Source: Gemmatimonadota bacterium (GTDB lineage Bacteria; Latescibacterota; UBA2968; GCA-2709665). From it: a stretch of DNA of 64,000 nt. The stretch spans positions 110,989 to 174,988 of the forward strand of contig JAPPFJ010000024.1 of the NCBI GenBank assembly GCA_028877215.1, read 5' to 3'. Both the position numbers and the translations under genes were made by a program. The notes under the pieces are model-generated. The model worked only from the letters and a program-made list of their open reading frames with translations, ran no database searches and had not been told where the DNA came from. This document shows, piece by piece, positions 26,083 to 34,070 of this stretch (positions are counted from its first letter, which is position 1; each line of letters starts with the position of its first letter).

Positions 26083-26928
26083 TTGTCTTCATCAGATGCC
26101 CTGACCCTGCCAACCGTTCAGTTCGGACGATACCGGATCAGCCGGCTCATAATGGGTGACAATCCGATCTATGGATATTCACACTTCAATCAGCTGCTCT
26201 CGGAACATCAGAAGGAAGCCAATACATCCGATCAGGTGATCGCGACCCTTCGCCGCGCCAGGGAAGTGGGCATAAACGCCTGGCAGAATACGTTGACCGA
26301 ACGATCCGCTGCCGACCTGCGGCGATACCGAGAAGCGGGAGGTGCGATCCATTACTTCTGTCTCAGCGGGGGCGACAACTGGTACGACAATCCCTCGCTG
26401 ATAGATGAAGCCGCCACGCATGAACCCATCGGAATGGCACCCCATGGAAGCGGTGTCGCCGGGCGGTGCCTTAAGGAGAATCGCCTCGGGCATCTTCAGG
26501 ATATCCTCAAGCGCATTCGAAACACCGGTGCGATGGTCGGTCTGTCGGTACATAATCCCCGTATCATCGATATTGCCGAAGAGGAAGATTGGGACATCGA
26601 CTATTACATGACCGCCCTGTACTATCTTGAGGGCGCACAGGAGGAATTCGCGCAGAAATTCGGCTATCCGCCCCTCGGTGAAATCTATCTCCGCGAACAC
26701 CGCGACCGTATGTGCAGGATTATCAGGAATACCGCTAAACCCTGTATTGTCTTCAAAGTCCTCGCGGCCGGCCGCTCCATCGGTTCGAGAAACCGGATTC
26801 GGGATGAATTCGCATTTGCCCTCGATAATATCAAGGCAAACGACGTCCTTCTTGTTGGGATGTATCAGAAATTCAACGATCAACTTGGCGAAAATGCGGC
26901 TATGATCGCGGAATTGTGCAGGGGATAG
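26083..26928 (+). CDS. Conserved protein of unknown function, barrel-like
   Basis: About 281 residues from a TTG with AGGAGA six bases upstream; an ATG at 26038 is the alternative. It begins LPTVQFGRYRISRLIMGDNPIYGYSHFNQ and contains TLRRAREVGINAWQNT and CIVFKVLAAGRSIGSR. The order resembles TIM-barrel proteins related to aldo/keto reductases that are common as hypothetical proteins in Planctomycetes and related lineages. I see no catalytic tetrad, so no activity is assigned. It follows the alcohol dehydrogenase after 118 bases. Confidence 0.6.
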   Translation: MSSSDALTLPTVQFGRYRISRLIMGDNPIYGYSHFNQLLSEHQKEANTSDQVIATLRRAREVGINAWQNTLTERSAADLRRYREAGGAIHYFCLSGGDNWYDNPSLIDEAATHEPIGMAPHGSGVAGRCLKENRLGHLQDILKRIRNTGAMVGLSVHNPRIIDIAEEEDWDIDYYMTALYYLEGAQEEFAQKFGYPPLGEIYLREHRDRMCRIIRNTAKPCIVFKVLAAGRSIGSRNRIRDEFAFALDNIKANDVLLVGMYQKFNDQLGENAAMIAELCRG

Positions 26929-27167
26929 TCGCGTGTACGCGGAAGCAGATGACAGACTACGTGCGTGCAATGCGACGCCAAGATTGAATGCTGGTAAATC
27001 TGATGAGTGTCAATCGCAAGACGACAGGCAATGGCCTAAAGGCGGAAATAACGGATCGAACGTTGTTTCGGTGGGTTTCAAGCGGATCGGGTTCGGTTTT
27101 CGTCCTGGCGCGGCTAAGCAAAGCGAAGACAATCTAGCGCAAGAAATACCCAAATCTGCCGTTCATA

Positions 27168-27219
27168 TTGAATGTCAAGCCCATTGTGACTATAATAGAG
27201 ACAATATGGTCATAATGGG
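27168..27219 (+). promoter_or_regulatory. Promoter with overlapping operator-like inverted repeat
   Basis: TTGAAT, a 17-base spacer and a perfect TATAAT form the best promoter in the window. CCCATTGTGAC (27180-27190) and GTCATAATGGG (27209-27219) are inverted repeats matching at 10 of 11 positions, and they bracket the -10 box and likely start site. This is the classical layout of a repressor operator, suggesting the two-gene locus downstream is tightly or self-regulated. The 240 bases before it (26929-27167) hold nothing I can support. Confidence 0.7.
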
Positions 27220-27274
27220 ATTTGCATTGCTGCGTTGATACGTTGTTGATCGCTCGACCTGTAGGAAATTCCCG

Positions 27275-27388
27275 ATGAACACGACTTTTTACAAAATCGG
27301 TCTCAGTTTAATCTGTGTCTTTAGGTACAAGTGTCCAATTCTAATTGATGGATTTGAGAGTTTACGCGAGTCAAACCCTCATGTATAG
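27275..27388 (+). CDS. Possible 37-residue leader ORF
   Basis: ATG with AGGAA nine bases upstream opens a 37-codon frame (MNTTFYKIGLSLICVFRYK...), too short for the ORF track. Its TAG overlaps the ATG at 27381, an in-frame internal start of the next gene, as ATGTATAG. That arrangement suggests the leader could feed ribosomes into the downstream gene, which has no good ribosome binding site of its own. Real translation is unproven. Confidence 0.35.
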   Translation: MNTTFYKIGLSLICVFRYKCPILIDGFESLRESNPHV

Positions 27389-27770
27389 AGTCGGCACTGA
27401 CCGCTTTATTCAAACTGGATTAGAGATTCGACCCATTGCTATAGTTAGTTTCACGACATCGGACCGATCTCCAATCGATTTCTCGGTCATTCTGGCTGTT
27501 CGAGTTCCGGGGTCAAACCAACTCTTTCGCCTCCGGCGCTACAACGGAAAAAGCCAAGAACATTCGAACCGCATCGAAGGCGTGAAATTCTATGACTTTC
27601 ACATTCACGTCGCTACGGAGAGGTATCAGGAACTCGGAACCAGGGAGGATGCGTACGCCGATCCAACCGACCGTTACGGTGACTATCAGGGTGCCCTTCG
27701 TTGTCTGATAGCCGATGCGAATCTTGAGGTGCCGCCGGACCTTCAGGTAGACCTTTTTGAGGAGGTGTAG
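27348..27770 (+). CDS. Uncharacterised partner of the DUF1828 protein
   Basis: A 140-residue soluble protein from the ATG at 27348, or 129 residues from the ATG at 27381 (MYRVGTDRFIQTGLEI). Recognisable blocks are FRLRRYNGKSQEHSNRIEG and FYDFHIHVATERYQELG, then an acidic end. I know similar proteins only as unnamed neighbours of DUF1828 genes; no enzyme motif is evident. It ends three bases before the DUF1828 gene, so the two are co-translated. Base composition is clearly more AT-rich than the genes around it, consistent with recent transfer. Confidence 0.65.
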   Translation: MDLRVYASQTLMYRVGTDRFIQTGLEIRPIAIVSFTTSDRSPIDFSVILAVRVPGSNQLFRLRRYNGKSQEHSNRIEGVKFYDFHIHVATERYQELGTREDAYADPTDRYGDYQGALRCLIADANLEVPPDLQVDLFEEV

Positions 27771-27773
27771 GCA

Positions 27774-28550
27774 ATGTCCATTGAGACCATAGAGCGAGAC
27801 TTTCACCAGAAGGTTTCGGCTCAGATTCGGCTTGCTGCTGAGGGTGTCGAACGCTTCCGTGTATTCACCCCGTTCATGTTCGACGACGGCGATCACCTTG
27901 ACATCGTTTTAAGGAAGGATGGCGCGCGCTGGGTGCTCTCAGATGAGGCGCATACGTACATGCATCTCACTTACGACGTCGATGAGAAGGATCTCCATGG
28001 CGGCACACGCCAAAAAATCATCTCCAATACACTGTCCATGTTTCAGATCGAGGATCACGATGGAGAATTGATACTCGACGTACCGGAGGAGCGTTATGGT
28101 GACGCACTTTATTCGTTCGTTCAGGGCCTACTAAAGATATCTGATGTCGCGTACCTATCCCGGGAACGGGTTCGTTCTACATTTATGGAAGATTTTCGTG
28201 AGGTGATGACTGGTGCCGTCCCGGAAGATCGCAGGAGTTTTGACTGGTGCGATCCTGAACGGGATCCTCAGGGTATGTATACCGTGGACTGTCGAGTCAA
28301 CGGTTTACAGCGGCCGTTGTTCGTCCATGCGCTTGCCAGTGACGGCAGGACCCGCGACGCAACGATTGCGCTTCTTCAATTCGAACGCTGGGATATTCCT
28401 TTTCGTTCACTCGCCATATTCGAAGACCAAGAGTCCATCAATCGTAAAGTGCTGGCCCGCTTCAGTGACGTCTGCGAGAAGCAATTCTCTAGCCTAACTG
28501 CAAACCAGGAGAGGATAATGCGGTTTCTGAATGAGAGCATTTTTGAATGA
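27774..28550 (+). CDS. DUF1828 domain protein
   Basis: A 258-residue protein. Residues about 28-120 match the DUF1828 pattern: VFTPFMFDDGDHLDIVLRKDGARWVLSDEAHTYMHLTYD, then GTRQKIISNTLSMFQI and YGDALYSFVQGLLKISDVAYLSRERVRSTFMEDF. The C-terminal half (residues 150-258) resembles the associated DUF1829-type region with FALLQFERW-like sequence. The biochemical role of the family is unknown; it is often found in genomic islands. It forms an operon with the small gene ahead of it under a promoter with an operator-like repeat. Confidence 0.75.
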   Translation: MSIETIERDFHQKVSAQIRLAAEGVERFRVFTPFMFDDGDHLDIVLRKDGARWVLSDEAHTYMHLTYDVDEKDLHGGTRQKIISNTLSMFQIEDHDGELILDVPEERYGDALYSFVQGLLKISDVAYLSRERVRSTFMEDFREVMTGAVPEDRRSFDWCDPERDPQGMYTVDCRVNGLQRPLFVHALASDGRTRDATIALLQFERWDIPFRSLAIFEDQESINRKVLARFSDVCEKQFSSLTANQERIMRFLNESIFE

Positions 28551-28932
28551 ACTCAAACGTGCGCCGATGGCACATGCAGACTGGCGCTATTAGATTGGAC
28601 TGTAGGCTCAGTACCCTTCCTCCCGTGCCCCCACGTACCCTGTGGCGCCATTTCGGAAATGACGGTTCACAGGGTTGCGATTGGTAATAATTCCTTTAAA
28701 TTTCCTATAGGGCATTTTTGTTGTTAAGGTCTGTCTCTTTGTCATTGGCTTCAGATACATGACTTGCCCTCCCGGGTACTGCAACGCGGGTTTCTTTTCG
28801 TTTCAGTAACTCAAGAAATCCACTCGTGACCTTCTATTTTGAGGCGTCGCAGACGGGCGCTGTCCCGAGTCCTCTGAAGAATGCCTGTGGAACCGGTATG
28901 CGAAGAACTTCAGCAGGGAGGACTGAATTGTC
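28551..28932. other. Intergenic region with one strong stem-loop
   Basis: No gene is supported in these 382 bases. At 28638-28674 CCCTGTG pairs with CACAGGG, and inside it CATTTC pairs with GAAATG around a single G. There is no T-run, so an intrinsic terminator for the DUF1828 pair is possible but incomplete. The 3' part leads into the STAS gene, with GGGAGG about 11 bases before its ATG. Confidence 0.45.
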
Positions 28933-29280
28933 ATGGATCTGGACATCAGTTGGGAGCGGAAGGACGGAGTCCTGATCGCTGTGGTCGCGGGTCGGATCGA
29001 TGGCAACAATGCCGATGTTCTCCAGGATACTCTGGAGTTTGGAATCGGTCCGGAAGACCGTGCTTTGATTCTGGATTTCGAGCGGGTCACTTTCATCAGC
29101 AGCGCGGGCCTTCGCGTTGGTGTGATCATCGCCTGGAAATTCAAGGACCCCGGAATGCAATTCGGTGTCTGCACCCTCGCCGATCCTGTCCGGCACGTTA
29201 TCACAGTCAGCGGTTTCGATCAGATTATTGACATCTTCGAGTCGCAGGCGGAGGCCATAGAGACGTTCAGGTGTAATTGA
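28933..29280 (+). CDS. STAS-domain anti-sigma factor antagonist-like protein
   Basis: A 115-residue single STAS domain (SpoIIAA/RsbV class). It has the beta-strand opening VLIAVVAGRIDGNNADVLQDTL, the helix-capping phosphorylation loop FISSAGLRVGVIIAW with the Ser that partner kinases modify, and the C-terminal TVSGFDQIIDIFES. It would act in the cytoplasm as the switch partner of a serine kinase/anti-sigma protein. No free RsbW gene is next to it, but a kinase-like fold is fused to the permease at 30108-31850. A 90-residue gene follows. Confidence 0.88.
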   Translation: MDLDISWERKDGVLIAVVAGRIDGNNADVLQDTLEFGIGPEDRALILDFERVTFISSAGLRVGVIIAWKFKDPGMQFGVCTLADPVRHVITVSGFDQIIDIFESQAEAIETFRCN

Positions 29281-29349
29281 GTTCCAACCCGCCTGCTTTC
29301 CATTCACCTGTGAAACGGAAGACCTACCTAACCGAATCGGAGTACCGAA

Positions 29350-29622
29350 ATGAACAGCAATGAAGAAAAAATCGGATCGATGCAAAGCGCGGTGGATATG
29401 GAGATCGTTGGGGACAACATTTCGGACATCGCTGAATTCACGGTTGAAAAATACGAATTCAGGATTGACAGCACCCTCTCACCGGAGGCACGCGAGAAAG
29501 CGGTCGCCGCTATTGAGGAAGCTCTGTGGAAGCGGGTTGCGGAGTTGAATTTGCTGCGCAAGCAGTATCTGGCAGGGTTGTTCAGTTTGGCCGACGAGAC
29601 GCTGGGCGAGATTGTCGATTAG
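29350..29622 (+). CDS. Small hypothetical protein downstream of the STAS gene
   Basis: A 90-residue acidic protein with GGAG seven bases before the ATG. It looks mostly helical, with a hydrophobic-patterned C-terminal half (AVAAIEEALWKRVAELNLLRKQYLAGLFSLADETLGEIVD). No membrane segment, signal or known motif is seen. It lies 69 bases after the STAS gene in the same orientation, so a shared transcript and role are possible. Coding potential is supported by the ribosome binding site and codon pattern only. Confidence 0.5.
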   Translation: MNSNEEKIGSMQSAVDMEIVGDNISDIAEFTVEKYEFRIDSTLSPEAREKAVAAIEEALWKRVAELNLLRKQYLAGLFSLADETLGEIVD

Positions 29623-29961
29623 AGGCAACAACGCTTGTTTCGCTCATGTCAGATGTATCTGAAGCGTTCGGTGAGTCTTGATTTAACCTCATTCGGAAAA
29701 AACAGCAACGCGGCGACGCAATCAAATCCTCCGAAACGGGGTGTTATCGACCTATGGAGTGTCGTTTTTTCCTTTCACGTCCAGTGACCTGGTGTATCCT
29801 GGTAATCCGCCGTCTAATCGCCTTTATTTACAAGCACATATTCGAATTAACGTCCCCGAAGACTTACGAATCAAGGTTAACCTCAGCCGGCAAGATCATG
29901 CCGGATATGTGTCAGGGAGGATGAATTCGGAGGTCGGAACCGTCGGTCTTTGAATCAAGAG
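29623..29961. other. Intergenic, small hairpin only
   Basis: No convincing gene in this AT-richer stretch. CCGGCA-AGATCA-TGCCGG at 29887-29904 forms a six-base-pair hairpin. The ORF at 29741 in the track has no ribosome binding site or recognisable product and ends at the structured leader of the permease gene. Confidence 0.4.
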
Positions 29962-30054
29962 AAGCCCTTTTTAATTTCCGATTTACGGGCAGCCCGCGTG
30001 CTGTGGGCACGCGGGCGACCTGCAAAGGATTTTAATAGGGCTTTTTCGTTTTGT
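29962..30054 (+). promoter_or_regulatory. Structured leader of the NCS2 permease gene
   Basis: GCCCGCGTGC (29992-30001) pairs perfectly with GCACGCGGGC (30007-30016) around a five-base loop. An outer pair, AAGCCC (29962-29967) with GGGCTT (30038-30043), closes over it and runs into TTTTTCGTTTTG. This could be an attenuator or ligand-responsive leader for the permease, or a terminator of the preceding transcript. It does not match the purine riboswitch consensus that I know. Confidence 0.5.
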
Positions 30055-30107
30055 ATCTTGAGGCAGATTCACCCGACTCCGCGGACACAGAATGGGAGGC
30101 GCATCAG

Positions 30108-31850
30108 ATGCCAGCCCCTGAAAGCGAAAGAATCCGCTACGAGCGCGACGAGAGATGTCCCTGGCCATTGGCCTTCAGTGTGGGCATTCAGGGTCTCGTG
30201 ATCGTACTGGCGCCGACGGTGTTGATTGTGGCCATCACGGTTCTTGCCGCCGGCCAGGATCAACGCTTCATGTCGTGGGCTGTGTTCGCAGCACTTATCC
30301 TTACCGGAGTTGCCACCGCTTTGCAGGCGGCCAGAATCGGCAGGGTGGGCGGCGGCCATCTGCTCATCACGGGCGTAACTCCTAACTTCATCGCCGTCTC
30401 GATCCTGGCGCTTGAGGAGGGCGGTCCCGCATTGCTGGCGGGTCTCATGGTCGTCTCCTCGTTTTTCTACGTCGCAGTGGGAGCCTGGCTGCCGCTGCTG
30501 CGCCGTATCATAACGCCGGTTGTCTCAGGTACCGTGCAGATGCTTATTGCGGCCATGGTCCTGCCTTTCGCCCTCGATCGGCTGAAAGACGTACCGGACG
30601 GCGCATCCGGTGCGGCGGGTCCGTGTGTGGCGGCGGTGACCCTGGTCGTTTCGACAATGCTGATTCTGCGCGCGCCCAGGTCCTGGCGGCCGTGGTCTCT
30701 TCTGGCGGGAATAGCCGCCGGCTGTGCGGCAGCCGCGCCGTTCGGGCTCTACGATTTCGCGCGATTGAGCGGTTCATTGTGGGTTGGAGTCCCCGACAGC
30801 GGATTTCCGGGACTGGACCTGACGCTCAACGCAGGTTTTTGGGCATTGCTGCCCATGTTTCTCATTGTGACCCTGGTACAAGCCATCAAGGGCATCAGCG
30901 ACGGCGTGGTGGCGCAACGTGTGGCGCTGAACAAGCCCCGGGCGACCGATTTCCGATTGATCCAGGGGTCGCTCTATGCCAACGGCGCGGGCATCCTGAT
31001 GTCCGGAATCGCCGGAACGCCGCCTACGAGCACCTACTCATCGTTCACGACGTCACTCATCAATCTCACGGGAGTGTCCGCCCGCACCGTTGGATATGCA
31101 ATGGGCGGCCTTCTGGTGATCCTGGCTTTCTTCCCCAAGGTAACGGGTGTCCTGCTCACAATTCCCGGGCCGGTTATGGGAGGCTTTCTTCTGTTCGCCC
31201 TCGGCATGTTTTTCGTCGAAGGAATACAGACCCTGTCCCGCGCCGGCCTGGACCTGCAGCACGCCATCGTGGCGGGGCTGGCGTTTTCCATCGGACTCGG
31301 TATGCAGCACCGGAATATCCTGGAGGACCTCCTGGGAAATCCCTGGGGCGCATTGCTCGGCAACGGGATGACCATCGGCACGGCGACGGCGATCGGGCTG
31401 ACGGCGTTCCTTGAACTGACCAGTCCACGCCGCCGGCGCCTGGAGGGCCGGCTGGATATATCCGAACTTCCCCGTATCGACGCGTTTCTTAGGGAGATTG
31501 CAGACGGGATGGGCTGGGACGCCGCCGCGACCGGGCGGTTGCGCTCCGCGGGCGAGGAGACGCTGGCGAGTCTGCTGGAGCCGGAAAACGAGATTTCTAC
31601 GGACCACGTGCCGCGCCTGATCGTCGGTGCCCGCAAAGAGGGTGAAGCCGTGGAACTGGAATTCGTAGCGGTTTCTGACGAAGAGAACCTGGAAGATCGT
31701 CTCACTTTTCTCGACGAACAGGCGGAGACACCTGACGAAGGCGAGATATCGTTTCGCATACTACGGCATTACGCATCGTCGGTCCGGCACCAGAAGTACC
31801 ACGGCATGGACATTGTTACCGTGCGGGTGACCCGGAAGGCAGGTTCTTGA
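30108..31850 (+). CDS. NCS2-family permease fused to a degenerate HATPase-like domain
   Basis: A 580-residue protein. Residues about 20-445 are an NCS2/nucleobase:cation symporter-2 transporter with the QAIKGISDGVVAQR and GIAGTPPTSTYSSFTTSLINLTGVSARTVGYAMG core (the family substrate-binding region). Residues about 455-580 are soluble and resemble RsbW/SpoIIAB-type GHKL kinases: SAGEETLASLLEP at the N-box position, a D-E stretch, then GEISFRILRHYASSVRHQKYHGMDIVTVRV. The N-box Asn and the Gly-rich ATP lid are not preserved, so nucleotide binding is doubtful. GGAGG lies eight bases before the ATG. A STAS gene lies 0.8 kb upstream. Confidence 0.85.
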   Translation: MPAPESERIRYERDERCPWPLAFSVGIQGLVIVLAPTVLIVAITVLAAGQDQRFMSWAVFAALILTGVATALQAARIGRVGGGHLLITGVTPNFIAVSILALEEGGPALLAGLMVVSSFFYVAVGAWLPLLRRIITPVVSGTVQMLIAAMVLPFALDRLKDVPDGASGAAGPCVAAVTLVVSTMLILRAPRSWRPWSLLAGIAAGCAAAAPFGLYDFARLSGSLWVGVPDSGFPGLDLTLNAGFWALLPMFLIVTLVQAIKGISDGVVAQRVALNKPRATDFRLIQGSLYANGAGILMSGIAGTPPTSTYSSFTTSLINLTGVSARTVGYAMGGLLVILAFFPKVTGVLLTIPGPVMGGFLLFALGMFFVEGIQTLSRAGLDLQHAIVAGLAFSIGLGMQHRNILEDLLGNPWGALLGNGMTIGTATAIGLTAFLELTSPRRRRLEGRLDISELPRIDAFLREIADGMGWDAAATGRLRSAGEETLASLLEPENEISTDHVPRLIVGARKEGEAVELEFVAVSDEENLEDRLTFLDEQAETPDEGEISFRILRHYASSVRHQKYHGMDIVTVRVTRKAGS

Positions 31851-31874
31851 AGAAGTGAATCGGCGTCCACATGG

Positions 31875-32729
31875 TCAGGAATTCCCGGGACGGGACACCA
31901 GTTGCGCCCGGTATTCCTCGACCAAAGCGGCGGCTCCCGCGCGGATGAACCCCAATTCCGACGTTGCTTCGTAAAACGCAGCTCCCCTGCGGGCCCAGTC
32001 GCCCGCGGCGGCGGAACTCCACGGCATGGTGCCGAAGGCCACACCGTGCTTTTTGCAGCGTTTCAGTACGTCTTCCATCGGACCACGCACCTCGGGGTGA
32101 TCGAAATCGCCCGGGTGTCCGAACTCGATGGAGGTGTCCCCCGGCCCCACAAAGCACATGTCGACCCCTGGCAGGCTCAGTATCTCCTCGGCGTTCCGAT
32201 AACCCCTGACCGTTTCCAGATGGACCACCAGTGTGGTTTCCTGGTCCTGTTCGTCCATCCATCCCCGCCAGTCCACAACCTCCCTGTAGTCGCTGTTTCC
32301 CCAGCCCGGCGCCACGGCGCGGGTCCCCGCCGGGGGAAATTTAAGGTAACTGAGCAAGCGCTCGACCTGCTCCTGGGTTTCCGTACGGGGCAGCTGGATT
32401 CCAACCACGCCGGCTTCCAGCAGCTTTGAGACCTCCTGGCGCTCCAGCTGGGGCGTTTTGGCGATGACGGGCATGCCGTTGTCGCGGGCCGAGAGAATGG
32501 TGTCGGCCAGGTCCTGCAGGTCGAAGAGGCTGTGCTCGTACTCGATGTAGAGGAAGTCGAACCCGGCGTGCCGGAACATCTTGACGAGGGACGGATGGGC
32601 GTACGCCTCCAGCGTCGCTCCGATCAACACGTCGCCTCTGTTCAGCCGGGCTTTAAGGTGGCGTCCCGGACCTCCTTCCGGGTACCACGGATTGTCTATT
32701 CCCTTACTGCTGTCTGAGAGCGGCGGCAT
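31875..32729 (-). CDS. HpcH/HpaI family aldolase
   Basis: A 284-residue class II pyruvate aldolase-type enzyme. It has GFDFLYIEYEHSLFDLQDL (catalytic base region), QLPRTETQEQVERLL, the metal-binding Glu in VHLETVRGYRNAEEI and Asp in FVGPGDTSIEFG. Such enzymes cleave 4-hydroxy-2-oxo acids to pyruvate or its analogues and an aldehyde; the natural substrate is unknown. CAGGAG precedes the ATG. It is the last gene of a minus-strand group with surE, rhodanese and hydrolase, and is convergent with the permease. Confidence 0.88.
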   Translation of the reverse strand: MPPLSDSSKGIDNPWYPEGGPGRHLKARLNRGDVLIGATLEAYAHPSLVKMFRHAGFDFLYIEYEHSLFDLQDLADTILSARDNGMPVIAKTPQLERQEVSKLLEAGVVGIQLPRTETQEQVERLLSYLKFPPAGTRAVAPGWGNSDYREVVDWRGWMDEQDQETTLVVHLETVRGYRNAEEILSLPGVDMCFVGPGDTSIEFGHPGDFDHPEVRGPMEDVLKRCKKHGVAFGTMPWSSAAAGDWARRGAAFYEATSELGFIRAGAAALVEEYRAQLVSRPGNS

Positions 32730-32754
32730 GGGGGTCTCCTGATTTCAAGTCCGC

Positions 32755-33438
32755 TCATACGCGGATCCTTGAGATCGATATATGGCCGTCGAAACAGGTG
32801 TCGATGTCACTTCCGGGTTGCCGTGGCCGGTCCTGGTAGATACCAGTGTACCGAAAGGCGTCGCCGGTTCGCGCGTACGTCATCAGGTTGGGACTGGTGT
32901 CCACGTGAGCTTGCCTTGTTTCCAGACGGACCCCGTCGTGTTCGGGATGCGGCAGATTGACATTCAGAAAACACCCGGCCTGAAGCGTCTTGCTCAGCAG
33001 CCTGCCCAGAACAGGTTGAATCCGTTTGGCTGCAAGACGCCAGTCGATCGACCGGTCTTTCGCTCTATAGTGTGACAGGGCAATGGCCTTATATCCGAGA
33101 ATGGCCGCCTCCCTGGCCGCGGCCACGGTCCCGGAATCGTAGACATCCACTCCGAGATTGCTTCCGTTGTTGATCCCGGAGAGCAGCCAGTCGCCATCGG
33201 ATGCAAGTTGGCTCAAAGCCAGGCGAGTACAGTCGGCAGGCGTGCCCCAGACCCTGAACCGTTCTTCCGTCAGCTTATCGACCCGAACGGGTTTGTCGGT
33301 TGTCAATGTATGTCCGACACCCGACTGCGGTTGTGCAGGTGCGACAACCACGACCTCGCCCCGCCGGGACGCCAGCCGAACCAGCGTGTTGATGCCATCT
33401 GCTTCAATGCCGTCGTCGTTCGTAACGATCAGTTTCAA
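32755..33438 (-). CDS. surE: 5'/3'-nucleotidase SurE
   Basis: A 227-residue phosphatase. The N-terminal metal site reads IVTNDDGIEADGI, followed by VVAPAQPQSGVGHTLT and LLSGINNGSNLGVDVYDSGTVAAAREA, all SurE signatures including the NDD metal ligands and the N-x-G-x-N loop. The start is TTG with GGGGAG upstream. It hydrolyses nucleoside monophosphates in the family. It follows the rhodanese gene by 21 bases. Confidence 0.95.
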   Translation of the reverse strand: MKLIVTNDDGIEADGINTLVRLASRRGEVVVVAPAQPQSGVGHTLTTDKPVRVDKLTEERFRVWGTPADCTRLALSQLASDGDWLLSGINNGSNLGVDVYDSGTVAAAREAAILGYKAIALSHYRAKDRSIDWRLAAKRIQPVLGRLLSKTLQAGCFLNVNLPHPEHDGVRLETRQAHVDTSPNLMTYARTGDAFRYTGIYQDRPRQPGSDIDTCFDGHISISRIRV

Positions 33439-33459
33439 CTTGCGCTCCCCGTCAGACAG

Positions 33460-34065
33460 TCATTGCGAAGTCGCCCGCTTCGCTCCCGATTCGGTCCGGC
33501 CCGCCTGGCGCAGCGGTTTCTTCAACAGGCGGCCCCAGTAACTGTCATACGGGTGGACGACCCGCACCCGTTCTTCGGCCCGGTAGACAGGCCGTCCTTC
33601 ATTCGCCCATCTGAATATTGACCCTTCGAGATTGTAGACTTCGGTAAAACCCGTCTTCATCAGAAATTCGGCGAGTTCGGAGGAACGGTATCCTACGGAA
33701 CAGTACACGACGATGCGACGGTTCGCGGGTACGCCCCGGAGAATTCTCATCGCCTCGTCCTTCGAGCTGGCAGCCCTGGCGCCCTGGAGATGGCTGACAG
33801 CATATTCCTCCGGTTTTCGTACGTCCAGCAGAATGAGATCTTCCTGCTTCGGCGACTCGTCGAGCCACGACTGCAGCGTATCGGTCGGGACATGGGCGAC
33901 CGCGGGAAACCTCGTGCGAATCATATTGAGCGTGGTTTTCCACGAATTCGCGCTGTCTTCGGCTCTTTCCTGTGCTATCGAGGAACGAGGCGAGCAGGAA
34001 AGGATGCCGGCAAACATCAACAAGAGCAGGCGAGGTATAAAAGAAGGACTGAAGGGGAACGCCAT
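33460..34065 (-). CDS. Exported rhodanese-domain protein, probable lipoprotein
   Basis: A 201-residue protein. The N-terminus has a hydrophobic signal (FIPRLLLLMFAGILSC) ending in a plausible lipobox Cys. Residues about 65-165 are a rhodanese domain with LILLDVRKPEEYAVSHLQGA and the active-site loop YCSVGYRS, the catalytic Cys present. It would carry sulfane sulfur or act in redox at the cell envelope. The ATG at 34065 is used; the track start is 18 residues earlier. It begins five bases after the hydrolase stop. Confidence 0.8.
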   Translation of the reverse strand: MAFPFSPSFIPRLLLLMFAGILSCSPRSSIAQERAEDSANSWKTTLNMIRTRFPAVAHVPTDTLQSWLDESPKQEDLILLDVRKPEEYAVSHLQGARAASSKDEAMRILRGVPANRRIVVYCSVGYRSSELAEFLMKTGFTEVYNLEGSIFRWANEGRPVYRAEERVRVVHPYDSYWGRLLKKPLRQAGRTESGAKRATSQ

Positions 34066-34070
34066 TGGAT

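Noticed and set aside
26933-27238. 101-residue ORF after the barrel-like gene
   Set aside because: No ribosome binding site, no motif, and it spans the strong promoter and operator of the DUF1828 locus.
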